Assembly: GCA_019217005.1 (NCBI GenBank)
Contig: JAHBNG010000001.1
Span: 1-64,000 of the forward strand
Direction of reading: 5' to 3'
DNA from: Chloroflexi bacterium TSY
GTDB taxonomy: Bacteria; Chloroflexota; Anaerolineae; Caldilineales; Caldilineaceae
Length of the DNA stretch: 64,000 nucleotides
This document shows, piece after piece, positions 19,325-27,919 of this stretch. Every line of letters begins with the position of its first letter. The stretch's first letter is position 1. Made by a program: the position numbers and the translations under genes. Under the pieces are notes generated by a model. That model was not told where the DNA came from, did not search any database, and saw only the letters and a program-made list of their open reading frames with translations.

Positions 19325-21466
19325 ATGCCCCCCATCAAGCATGTTTTCAAACAAATGGACGGCCGCCAACGACTCGTCGCCCTCACCTTCATCCTCGCCC
19401 TCGGTGCCGTCCTCTCAACGCTCTACATCAAAGGTTTATGGGACGTCCTGCTCATCGCTCTCACCTTCATCTTCGTCCTATTGGCCATCGCCATTGTCAA
19501 CGAGTTCCTGACCCGCAAAGACCCCAACCGCACCGCCCCAGACAAGCAACACGCAATCGGGCGCGACAACATCGGCCGTGATCAGACAAACATCAACGAG
19601 ATCCAAGAATCTGTTCTTGCCACAGGTGGTCATAACACAATCAACGTCAACCTCACACCCAGCGAGCCAGCAACAAAACCCGCCACAGAATCGTGGACAC
19701 CAGAACAGATCAACCAATACAAAGAACGGCTCAAAAAACAACACGCCACCACCCGCATCTTGGGCAAAACCAGCCCGATCCCCCTCGAAGGCATCTACAC
19801 AGACATCTTCGTCCTCGACAAACTAACCGCCCAGCAACGATTTGAGCGCGAGGCCCTCCAAGAACAATTCACCACCCGCTTCGAAGACCAGAGCCAACGC
19901 GAACGCCACGATGGCCTCGCCTACGTCAGCCGAAGCGGCAACCTTTTCATCCTCGGCAAACCGGGCGCTGGCAAAACAACCTTCCTCCGCTACATCGCCC
20001 TCCAAGAAGGCACAGCCCTCCTGCTCTTCGACGGTTTGGACGAAGTCAACCAGGAACACGACCAACGTCGCACCCTCACCCAACAGCTCAAAGACGTCAT
20101 CGAACAATACCCAGAGACCCAAACCCTCATCACCTGCCGCATCGCCGCCAGCGACTACCAATTCCCCAACTGCCAGGAAGTCGAAGTCGCAGACTTCACG
20201 CAAGAGCAGGTCAAAACCTACGTCAACAACTGGTTTGACAACAACCCAGAAAAGAGGGAGGCCTTCTTTGTCGAATTTGAGAAATCCGAAAACAAGAGCA
20301 TCCGCGGTCTCTCCACAATCCCCCTCCTCCTCTCTCTTCTCTGTCTCGTCTTCGACGAAAGCATGGGCTTCCCTCAACGCCGCTCCGAACTCTACAAACG
20401 CGCCCTCAACGTCCTCCTCGAAAAGTGGGACGCATCTCGCGCCATCCGCCGCGACTCAATCTACCAGACCCTCTCCACCGACCTCAAGCAAAACATGCTC
20501 GCCGCCATCGCCGCCGAAACCTTCCAAGCGGGCAACTACATCCTCCCCCAAACATTCCTGATCCAGCGCATCGAAGCCTACTTGGCCAACCTCCCGTCTA
20601 ACGACCAAACAGGCCCCATCAACGGACGCCAGGTCCTCACGGAAATGACGGCCCAACATGGCATCCTCGTCGAAAGAGCCAGCGACCTTTACTCCTTCTC
20701 CCACCTCACCCTCCACGAATACCTGGCCGCCCACCACATCGTCGCCAACGAAGCCAGCGGACTCGTCAAAGGTCTCCTCACCCTAGAACACATCGTAGAA
20801 GATCGCTGGGAACAGGTCATCCTCCTCACCGCCGGCCTCCTCAACCAAGCCGATCAATTTTTCCATCAATTTCAGAAGAGCCTCGACCGCCTCATCGCCC
20901 CGGATGAGACATTGATCAACCTCCTCAAATGGGTCGAAACAAAAGCCACCCAAGCCAACGCATCATATAAACAACCAGCAATCCGAGCATTTTACATATA
21001 TAACGACCTCGACCGCGACCGCGACCGCGCCCTCGACTCCGCCCGCGTCCTCAACCTCGACTCCTACCGCACCCAGGCCCTCAACTCCGACCGTGCCCTC
21101 GACCTCGACCTCAATCTCGCCCTCAACCTCAACCCCGACCGCACCCTCGACCCCGCCCTCGCCTTCGACCGCACAAAAAAATTAAAATTAACTAAATTAC
21201 ACACAGCCCTAACCAGGCAAACCACCCCCACCGCCAATGCCTCTCAAGAGGAGTGGACAGCGTTTGCCGAACAATTGCGCCAGATCATGATCGAACACAG
21301 CAACATCGGTCACGACTGGAATTTGACCCTGGAGCAAATCCAAACACTGAACAACTATCTCCGCGCCAACCAACTCCTCCTCCAATGCCTCGAAGTCGCC
21401 TATGTCACCAACCGAGAAGCAATCAAAGACCGCCTCCTACTGCCACCAGCCCCACAAACAGAGTAG
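19325..21466 (+). CDS. membrane-anchored NACHT NTPase with internal deletion
   Basis: 713 residues. Two membrane segments (about 18-40 and 42-61) are followed by an N/Q/G-rich stretch (AIGRDNIGRDQTNINEIQES, then GGHNTINVNL) that resembles homotypic signalling motifs of bacterial NLRs. The NACHT domain has Walker A GKPGAGKTT at 211-219 and Walker B LLLFDGLDEVN at about 233, then TLITCRIAASDY, LSTIPLLLSLLCLVF and FSHLTLHEYLAAHHI. Only about 15 residues separate A from B, against 60-80 usual, so a block seems deleted in frame. After about 560 comes a low-complexity helical region rich in LDxxRAL. Role by family: STAND NTPase of immunity or regulated cell death. It has no clear partner; hairpin repeats flank it. 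Confidence 0.9.
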   Translation: MPPIKHVFKQMDGRQRLVALTFILALGAVLSTLYIKGLWDVLLIALTFIFVLLAIAIVNEFLTRKDPNRTAPDKQHAIGRDNIGRDQTNINEIQESVLATGGHNTINVNLTPSEPATKPATESWTPEQINQYKERLKKQHATTRILGKTSPIPLEGIYTDIFVLDKLTAQQRFEREALQEQFTTRFEDQSQRERHDGLAYVSRSGNLFILGKPGAGKTTFLRYIALQEGTALLLFDGLDEVNQEHDQRRTLTQQLKDVIEQYPETQTLITCRIAASDYQFPNCQEVEVADFTQEQVKTYVNNWFDNNPEKREAFFVEFEKSENKSIRGLSTIPLLLSLLCLVFDESMGFPQRRSELYKRALNVLLEKWDASRAIRRDSIYQTLSTDLKQNMLAAIAAETFQAGNYILPQTFLIQRIEAYLANLPSNDQTGPINGRQVLTEMTAQHGILVERASDLYSFSHLTLHEYLAAHHIVANEASGLVKGLLTLEHIVEDRWEQVILLTAGLLNQADQFFHQFQKSLDRLIAPDETLINLLKWVETKATQANASYKQPAIRAFYIYNDLDRDRDRALDSARVLNLDSYRTQALNSDRALDLDLNLALNLNPDRTLDPALAFDRTKKLKLTKLHTALTRQTTPTANASQEEWTAFAEQLRQIMIEHSNIGHDWNLTLEQIQTLNNYLRANQLLLQCLEVAYVTNREAIKDRLLLPPAPQTE
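20999..21180 (+). repeat. low-complexity coding repeat (Arg/Asp/Ala/Leu) in the NACHT gene
   Basis: Degenerate 9-30 bp units such as CTCGACCGCGACC and GCCCTCGACCTCGACC give a charged, leucine-spaced helix (ALDSARVLNLDSYRTQAL and similar). This is a variable region likely to expand and contract. Confidence 0.7.
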
Positions 21467-21593
21467 ACGCTGCTTGCGGTTCAAAAGCCCCCAAACCATT
21501 CCCAGAGGAACGTCAACCCACCCTCCTCTACCCAACCAGACGCACAGGGGGAGGTGAATCAGACCCCGCTTGCTCGCCAAGCGCCCCATGAAA

Positions 21594-21701
21594 CGTAAGC
21601 GTTCAGCTTGTCAGCCATCAGGTTGGTTGATTTTCAGTCAGGGCTGTCGGTCCGAAAATGACTAGCTGACGGCTGAAATGCTGATAAGCTGAATCGCTAC
21701 C
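21594..21701. repeat. TCAGC-type hairpin repeat E3
   Basis: CGTAAGCGTTCAGCTTGTCA to GATAAGCTGAATCGCTACC, about 108 bp, with an inner CAGTCAGGGCTGTCGGTCC block. It is an inverted copy of E4 (26001-26118). The gap from 21467 to 21971 otherwise shows only unassigned sequence that may include the IS110 right end. Confidence 0.75.
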
Positions 21702-21971
21702 GTGAAACAGTTCAGGACCGTCAAACGACTATTGATTAACAGCAAAACAATCTTCTCAACTCATTCGACACAGATCTACAGTGAAATCTGATAGAGAACG
21801 ATAGTTTTCGCTGACCCATCTTCCCGGACACGCTTTGTATGTAATGGCAGTTCCAAAAGGGCGCGTTGAAGAAGAACTGATAGAGAGAACCAGCAGCGTG
21901 TTATGTCAACATATAGATGAGGACAAAGGCAAGGAACCCAAAGGCGATACATAGTAAAAAATTAGAAGCAA

Positions 21972-23165
21972 TTAAGCGATAGGTTGGCGACGATGGGCTC
22001 GTTGCTGCAAATGGAAAGATTCATCATAAGGTTTCTTGTCTTGCCACAATTTCCAAATGATGCAAATCCAGCGATTAGCGAGAGTGCGATCAGCATGACT
22101 CTTTTTGAGACCGCGTTGGCGAGCGGCGGTGTAAAAAAGCAGCGGCCCAAGAAGACTCTTTGCGGGAGCAGCGAGCAAATTGCTGAGTAAAATAACGAAA
22201 GTCGTGATCGCAAGCTCTGCGGAAATGAACGGTTCTGACTTTGCCACTTTGTTTGGTGACAGGACAGGTTCCCGCCAGAGACTGAAGGCTCATGGGAGAG
22301 GGAAAGCGTTTCCTGTCTTCGCCAAACTTGACCAGAAGACTGGGAGCTAAAAGCTGGCCAGCACCAGGTAAAGAAGCAAAGATATGCTGATCCGGATGTT
22401 GCAGAAAAAGTGACTGTAACTGGTCAAGGGTCTCTTGTTCATAGCGCAGTGCAAGCAAAAGACATTCAGCCAGCTGAAGAGCTTCTCGTTGATACGCTGG
22501 CACAAATGCAGGAGCTGATGTGGGATAAGTGGCGGTTAACTTATCATAACAAGTGACCCATTTACGGGGTTGCGTATGTCGGTGCTGCTTGAGAAACTCT
22601 TGGAAGCCTTCATAGGTGGAGTTGCGCACATGCTCTGGCGTTGGATAGGTCAGAACCAGGTGGCAGGCAATCCGAGAAGGCCAGTTGCTGAAGACCTCAA
22701 GCAGCGCCGGATGGTAACGCAACAGGCAAGCGCGCAGACGGTTGGATAAGGCCACAGTCTCTTTGGTCCAGTATTGTGTGGCACTGCTGACCACTCGCAT
22801 CTGCTGGAGTAATTCACTGCCAGGTGACCAAGGATAAAATCGATGGACATCGGTCCGCAACAAATCTGCTATCACATAGGCATCACTCTTATCATTATGC
22901 GCACCACTTTGACTATAGCGCTCCCGACTCTTGTTCACCACATTCGGCGGCACCACATAGACATTCTTGTACCCGCTCGACCAGAGATAATCAATCAGCA
23001 AATTATGCGCTGTTTCCAGTCCCACTGTCACTTCATCATGGCTCGCTCCTGTCTTCTTTCTCATTTCTTCAATTTGGCGAAATCTCTATCTGCGCATGCT
23101 CGTCCTGTCTCATCCAACATCATCACATCATGTTTCTTTTCACTCTTTCCCATTTTCACTTTCAT
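21972..23165 (-). pseudogene. IS110-family transposase, frameshifted
   Basis: Minus-strand frames join into one IS110 transposase. The start at 23165 (MKVKMGKSEKKHDVMMLDE) has GGAGG upstream. After about 34 residues the frame shifts into MRKKTGASHDEVTVGLETAH. The RuvC-like part includes PPNVVNKSRERYSQSGAHND and KSDAYVIADLLR; the C-terminal Tnp_20 domain includes ASLPGAGQLLAPSLLVKFGE and LAGTCPVTKQSGKVR. A second shift near 22150 is needed to reach the tail ARQRGLKKSHADRTLANRW, ending at 21972. The usual first catalytic Asp seems replaced by Gly in the N-terminal block. IS110 elements are guided by a bridge RNA from the non-coding end. Confidence 0.85.
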
Positions 23166-23169
23166 CTTG

Positions 23170-23480
23170 GACCTCCTCTCCCGTATCGCCTGAGCTCCTC
23201 AACTTTGGACGCTGTTTTCCGTTTTCCTGTTATGGCACTCGAGGTGCTGCACGCTTTCGACGTTGCACGGCGTCGACCTGGCGGACTGTCCGGGAAGGGC
23301 GGTCGCACCGCTCGAAGAGGTTGGTCCTTTTTGCCAGGTCGAGAGTCCAATAAGTTTCGGCTTTCCTTGCTTTTGCCTTCCCTTATTTTATCTCCCTTTC
23401 CTATATTACCTAACAGGAAGGGGTCACATGTGGTTTCGATTGCGGTACGATTCTTGACCCCTTCCGGGAAGATTCAGAAT
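23170..23480. other. non-coding end of the IS110-type element (possible bridge-RNA region)
   Basis: The 300 bp upstream of the IS110 transposase start hold no convincing gene. There is one perfect 11-bp inverted repeat, GGAAGGGGTCA (23416-23426) and TGACCCCTTCC (23455-23465). In the IS110 group the left end upstream of the transposase encodes the bridge RNA; whether this remnant still does is not shown. Confidence 0.3.
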
Positions 23481-23671
23481 TCGCGTTTTCTAACTGACTT
23501 CACTATAAATCCTGAAAATCTGTGTCCAAATACATTCTTGGAATCACTTAATTCCAAAAAACCGTTTTCAAAAATGCCACATCTGACGTAAAATGCGGGC
23601 AGATCAACGCACGGCAAGAAGGAATCCAAATCGCAGCGGACCGAACAAGAAAACGCGAGAGTCAGGTAGAT

Positions 23672-25933
23672 ATGGGTGATGTTGACCAAACGACTGCTGG
23701 AACAACCTATGACCAGCAGAGCCAGAACGTAAACGAGCAGACCAACGTTGCTGGTGACTTGCACCAAACCACCATCCACGCACCCAATGCAGTTGTTGAG
23801 TGGCCGGTCTTGGTCAACGTCCCATCCATGCCCAACCACTTTGTGGGGCGAGATGAACTGGTCAAAAAAGTAGCCGGCCAGTTGGTCTCCGGTCAACAGT
23901 TGGCCCTGTCTGCGGAAGGCTTGCCCGGTGTGGGCAAGACCACCCTGGCCGTGGCCCTGGCTCACCATCCAGCGGTGTTGACCCACTTCAAAGACGGCGT
24001 GCTCTGGGGCGGTCTGGGCAAACAGCCAGACGTGATGAGCATTCTGGCGACCTGGGCCGAGGAGCTGGGACGCGATGTCTCTGCGCACAGAACGGCGGCA
24101 GAACGGGCCCAGGTGGTGAAAACAGCCATCGGTCAACGCGCGTTGCTGCTGGTCATCGATGACGCTTGGGAGTTGGAGACCACCCAGCTCTTGCGCTGCG
24201 GGGGTGCCAACTGCTGCCATCTTCTCACCACCCGCAACCAGGCAATCGCCCGCGACTTTGCCGGCAAGAGCCAAATCGAGACCGTCCCCGTTCTGGATGA
24301 GGAAACGGCTTTTCAACTCCTGACAGAACTGGCAGAAGAAGCCTGTGCCGCTGCGCCAGATGTTGCCCGCCAACTGATCCAATCGGTTGGCGGATTGCCC
24401 CTCACCATCGAGCTGCTGGGCGGCTATTTGGCTACACCCGAACACAGCCGCTATCCTGAGCTAGCCACACACACTCTCTCCCAGATGCTCAGCCCCCCAG
24501 AGCGCATGCAGCTGGCTGCCCAGCGCTTAGGCGCGCTGGATGGCCCCACCGTCACCCTCCAAGAGACTATCATGCTGAGTCTGGAAGACGAAAGTCTCCC
24601 TCCAGAAGCCGTTGCGGCCTTCTATGCCCTGGGTGCCTTTGCCCCCAAACCCCTCTCCTTTGACCGCGCAGCCGCCGCAGCTGTGGCGGAAACAGATCTG
24701 GCAACGCTGGCGCTGCTGGCCAGCCGCAACCTGCTGGATGACTCGCAAGGGCTCGACCAGCTAACCTTGCACCAGGAACTGGCCAATCTGGCCGCGACCC
24801 ACACACCTCCCGCAGCCGTGGCTCGTCATCGCGCCCACTATCTTGGCCTCGTCAATGCAGACCGAGAAGATTGGCGAGAGATCGAACCGCTCTATGGTCA
24901 ACTCCAGTGGGCCTGGGAGGCTGCACCAGATGACGAACAACTCAGCCATTTTCAATGGGCCATAGACACCTATCAAAGTCGTCGGGGCTTATGGGGCGAT
25001 TTAGTCGCCTGGCTTCAGCGTCTGCTCCATCTCGCCCAATCACAAGAATGGCAGGCGGAAGAAGGTAGGTATCTCAACAGCCTGGGCATGGTCTACGCCA
25101 ACCAGGGGAGGTGGGACGACGCCATCCTGATGTACGAGGACAGCCTCCTCATCAAACGGGACCTGGGCGACAGATACGGCGAGGGCATCACCCTCGGTAA
25201 CCTGGGCAATGTCTACGACAACCAGGGGAGGTGGGACGACGCCATCCTGATGTACGAGGACAGCCTAACCATCAAACGGGACCTGGGCGACAGATACGGC
25301 GAGGGCATCACCCTCGGTAACCTGGGCAATGTCTACGACAACCAGGGGAGGTGGGACGACGCCATCCTGATGTACGAGGACAGCCTAACCATCAAACGGG
25401 ACCTGGGCGACAGATACGGCATTAGTCAATCCACAATGGGCCTGGGCATGGTCTACGCCAACCAGGGGAGGTGGGACGACGCCATCCTGATGTACGAGGA
25501 CAGCCTAACCATCAAACGGGACCTGGGCGACAGATACGGCGAGGGCCACACCCTCAACAACCTGGGCAGTGTCTACGCCAACCAGGGGAGGTGGGACGAC
25601 GCCATCCTGATGTACGAGGACAGCCTAACCATCAAACGGGACCTGGGCGACAGACATGGCGAGGGCATCACCCTCAACAACCTGGGCATGGTCTACTACA
25701 ACCAGGGGAGGTGGGACGACGCCATCCTGATGTACGAGGACAGCCTAACCATCAAACGGGACCTGGGTGACAGACATGGCGAAGGGACGACCCTGATGAA
25801 TCTGGGCACTGTCTACCACAACCAGGAAGAGTCTCAAAAAGCTGAGGCGCTTTGGCAAGAGGCACTCACAAAACTACACCCAGATTCTCCAACGTATCAA
25901 CGGCTGTCCCAGCGGCTGCAGGAGGATGATTAA
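23672..25933 (+). CDS. NB-ARC/TPR STAND protein (NLR-like)
   Basis: 753 residues. The first 50 are rich in N, Q and T with a repeated motif (YDQQSQNVNEQTNVAGDLHQ) like amyloid-type signalling segments of bacterial NLRs. The NB-ARC domain has the P-loop GLPGVGKTT at 83-91, Walker B RALLLVIDDAWE near 156, HLLTTRN near 190 and GLPLTIELLGG near 240. A winged-helix and linker region runs to about 460. From 469 come seven kinesin-light-chain-like TPR units of 40 residues, six nearly identical, then a short tail (LWQEALTKLHPDSPTYQRL). Role by family: sensor or regulator, with ligand sensed by the TPRs. Two small genes follow, one a C39-like peptidase remnant; the same pairing of TPR tail and small gene recurs at 56065-56770. 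Confidence 0.92.
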   Translation: MGDVDQTTAGTTYDQQSQNVNEQTNVAGDLHQTTIHAPNAVVEWPVLVNVPSMPNHFVGRDELVKKVAGQLVSGQQLALSAEGLPGVGKTTLAVALAHHPAVLTHFKDGVLWGGLGKQPDVMSILATWAEELGRDVSAHRTAAERAQVVKTAIGQRALLLVIDDAWELETTQLLRCGGANCCHLLTTRNQAIARDFAGKSQIETVPVLDEETAFQLLTELAEEACAAAPDVARQLIQSVGGLPLTIELLGGYLATPEHSRYPELATHTLSQMLSPPERMQLAAQRLGALDGPTVTLQETIMLSLEDESLPPEAVAAFYALGAFAPKPLSFDRAAAAAVAETDLATLALLASRNLLDDSQGLDQLTLHQELANLAATHTPPAAVARHRAHYLGLVNADREDWREIEPLYGQLQWAWEAAPDDEQLSHFQWAIDTYQSRRGLWGDLVAWLQRLLHLAQSQEWQAEEGRYLNSLGMVYANQGRWDDAILMYEDSLLIKRDLGDRYGEGITLGNLGNVYDNQGRWDDAILMYEDSLTIKRDLGDRYGEGITLGNLGNVYDNQGRWDDAILMYEDSLTIKRDLGDRYGISQSTMGLGMVYANQGRWDDAILMYEDSLTIKRDLGDRYGEGHTLNNLGSVYANQGRWDDAILMYEDSLTIKRDLGDRHGEGITLNNLGMVYYNQGRWDDAILMYEDSLTIKRDLGDRHGEGTTLMNLGTVYHNQEESQKAEALWQEALTKLHPDSPTYQRLSQRLQEDD
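25078..25800 (+). repeat. tandem 120-bp TPR-coding repeats
   Basis: Six direct repeats of exactly 120 bp encode the unit NQGRWDDAILMYEDSLTIKR plus DLGDRYGEG and a variable joint (ITLGNLGNVYD, HTLNNLGSVYA, ITLNNLGMVYY). Cores are identical at the DNA level and changes cluster at the joints, which points to recent expansion or gene conversion. Confidence 0.95.
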
Positions 25934-26000
25934 AAAGTCGCATCTGGAAATCGCCTTAAATCTGGTGCAGATGGCGAACATAGCGTATGATATAAAAAAA

Positions 26001-26118
26001 ACTTTCAGCTACTCAGCTTATCAGCATTTCAGCCGTAAGCTACTCATGTTTGGACCAACAGTCCTGACTAAGAATCAACCAAGCTGAGCGCTGATGGCTG
26101 ACAAGCTGAATGCTTACA
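26001..26118. repeat. TCAGC-type hairpin repeat E4
   Basis: TTTCAGCTACTCAGCTTATC to GACAAGCTGAATGCTTAC, with an inner TTTGGACCAACAGTCCTGAC segment. It is an inverted relative of E3. It lies between the NLR gene and its small downstream gene. Confidence 0.75.
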
Positions 26119-26230
26119 TCAAAAGTATAGATATGGCTCGTCCTACCATTACGCTGGCTGACCTCGATCCACAGATCATTGCAACCTATCATAGTGATTG
26201 ATTGGATTGATAGGTGAAAGGCTCAATAGA

Positions 26231-26575
26231 ATGGAAGTCAAATACCGGATCGTGGAGGAAATTACGCCGGAAGGGGAATGGGAAGTGGTCGGAGTGATTG
26301 CTCTATGGCTAGGCGATCCACCCCATTTACAGTTGCGTGGGATGCTCCAACATACGGTGAGCCGCGCAATTTGGAACAAGATTCGCCAACGGGTCAAGGA
26401 GAATGAGCTGACTCTTGAAACCTATCACGAAGCACTGACTGGCTACGAACACAACTATCGTATTCAGACTGATATCCATACCCTCAACGCACCAACCCCA
26501 GCAGACGCGCGGCGTCAGATTCGGGAAAAATATATCTTTGTCCAGTCTGAACCATCTGAATCAGTCGCTGTTTAA
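26231..26575 (+). CDS. hypothetical protein downstream of the NLR gene
   Basis: 115 residues from ATG at 26231 (MEVKYRIVEEITPEGEWEVV). It is soluble and charged, with GDPPHLQLRGMLQHTVSRAI and a C-terminal helix NAPTPADARRQIREKYIF. No family recognised. The frame can be read back to 26198, but that start has no better site. It precedes the C39-like remnant and may once have been its partner. A gene in the same position, 56401-56770, follows another TPR tail but is not clearly homologous. Confidence 0.5.
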   Translation: MEVKYRIVEEITPEGEWEVVGVIALWLGDPPHLQLRGMLQHTVSRAIWNKIRQRVKENELTLETYHEALTGYEHNYRIQTDIHTLNAPTPADARRQIREKYIFVQSEPSESVAV

Positions 26576-26579
26576 GACG

Positions 26580-26913
26580 ATTCCGGTGACAGTTCACCTT
26601 GATGCCCTAAACGAGGAGGTGACAGTCACCTTCGGGGATAACGTGAACTGTTACCGATTCCGCAAAATAAGTACCCAACTTAACCACTGGTTTACCCGTT
26701 CTCGTGAACGTCAATACCAGAGAGTTAACGTCATACTGGACAGAAGAAACAAGCCATGTTGTCACCGTGATTGGGTTGGATGATGAGATGGTTGTCGTGA
26801 ATGACCCCGCTTTTGATGACGCACCCAAACACATCCCGCAAGGTGAGTTCTTGCTCGCTTGGGATGAACAATACCAACGATATGGTGTCATCGGATTGGA
26901 TCAGATGGAGTAA
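26580..26913 (+). pseudogene. C39-like peptidase remnant
   Basis: The end of the frame (26704-26913) reads ELTSYWTEETSHVVTVIGLD followed by VVVNDPAFDDAPKHIPQGEF, the His-Asp part of papain-like C39-type peptidase domains. The N-terminal half with the catalytic Cys is not readable: 26538-26783 is a different frame containing VTVHLDALNEEVTVTFGDNV. The ending GVIGLDQME matches the ending GVIGLDQIE at 56770, so the two loci share a 3' end. Probably a decayed protease-like effector next to an NLR. Confidence 0.5.
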
Positions 26914-27133
26914 GGGGAGAGCCACCTCCCTTATGCTTCAACCACTCCCCGGACGTCTCGTTCATATGCCTTGAACAATGAAGAGCGAGCAAAACGCCCG
27001 GGAACCGATGTGGAGAGCATCGATAACCCACCTCACCTCCCCCTAAAATCCTGGAAAACCCACAAACCCTTGATATTGGCGACCGAAATATGCTAAAATC
27101 TCTGCAAGAGTACCCTAAAAATTCATAGACCAC

Positions 27134-27171
27134 CTTGCGACTCTGCAACTCTGCAACCTTGCCCCTTTCCC
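27134..27171. repeat. short tandem motif ACTCTGCAACTCTGCAAC
   Basis: The leader just before the next gene has CTTGCGACTCTGCAACTCTG and CCTTGCCCC. The same phrase recurs at 59868-59888 before another small membrane gene. The repeat is imperfect; its function is unknown. Confidence 0.5.
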
Positions 27172-27182
27172 AAGGAGACAGA

Positions 27183-27635
27183 CACATGCCCATTGATATC
27201 GCTACATTGACCACAACCATCGTCACCTCATTCTTAGTCCCATATGCCAAAATGGGTCTCGAAAAAATCGCCGAAAGCGCCACCAAAAAAGCGAGCGAAA
27301 AAACAGGCGAATACCTATCGGACCTGACCGACAAACTCTGGAATCGCGTCAAATCCGCCTTCAGCGCACCCGAAGAGCAGCCCATCTTCACCCTCTTCGA
27401 GAAAAATCCGGCTGAAATGACCGACATGCTCGTCAAAGCCCTCCAACAAAAGCTAGAACAAGACCCCAACCTGGCCCAACTGGTCGACGCCCCCGGCCCA
27501 GACGGCCAAAGTACCGGCGCCCAGATCATGAACGCCACCATCGCCGGCATCGCCGACCTGCGCGATGCCAATCTCTCCAATGCCCAAAACATAGAGATCA
27601 GCGGCGTCAGCATCAAAAAAGATGATAGTCAGTAG
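27183..27635 (+). CDS. small helical protein, possible Bell-type NLR effector
   Basis: Recounting from the ATG at 27186 (MPIDIATLTTTIVTSFLVPY) the protein has about 149 residues; AAGGAGA lies about 8 nt before it. The N-terminal half is an amphipathic, weakly hydrophobic helical region (SFLVPYAKMGLEKIAESATK), the middle a charged helix, and the C-terminus a short repeat-like tail (ADLRDANLSNAQNIEISGVS). This layout, just upstream of a STAND NTPase gene, resembles the membrane-acting Bell domain with a C-terminal amyloid motif described for bacterial NLR pairs. No enzyme motif is visible. The identification is by architecture only. The stop is embedded in a strong hairpin. Confidence 0.55.
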   Translation, partial: HMPIDIATLTTTIVTSFLVPYAKMGLEKIAESATKKASEKTGEYLSDLTDKLWNRVKSAFSAPEEQPIFTLFEKNPAEMTDMLVKALQQKLEQDPNLAQLVDAPGPDGQSTGAQIMNATIAGIADLRDANLSNAQNIEISGVSIKKDDSQ

Positions 27636-27693
27636 ACCGCAATCGTGTCATTCTAGAACGAAGTGAAGAATCTAACGATTGCGGTCTACTGAC
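27628..27693. terminator. 19-bp perfect hairpin at the stop codon
   Basis: GTCAGTAGACCGCAATCGT (27628-27646) pairs perfectly with ACGATTGCGGTCTACTGAC (27675-27693), with a 28-nt loop that is itself partly self-complementary. It overlaps the stop codon of the small gene. There is no T-tract, so it may be a transcript-stabilising structure or an element end, not a classical terminator. Confidence 0.55.
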
Positions 27694-27919
27694 AGTGATT
27701 CACCCTTAACTGACGAATGAGGATCTCAGACCACAAGCAGATCTCAACCCGTTCACATCAATTACTCTATAGCCACTACAGAAGGATGACGACACAGCCG
27801 TTCCCGAAGCACAACCATCAGACATGCATCAGCAGAACCATCATCTCGACTGGTTCACGCAATACGCATCACGCAACACGCCCACTGCACGTCTATCTTG
27901 CCGCTAACCCAAAACCATC

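Noticed and set aside
19823..20561. Frames of 184 and 239 residues inside the NACHT gene
   Set aside because: They are shadows in other frames of the strongly biased NACHT coding sequence.
25078..25800. Regular direct repeats that could suggest a CRISPR array
   Set aside because: The 120-bp period is entirely coding (TPR units of 40 residues) within a 753-residue frame; there are no spacers and no cas genes.
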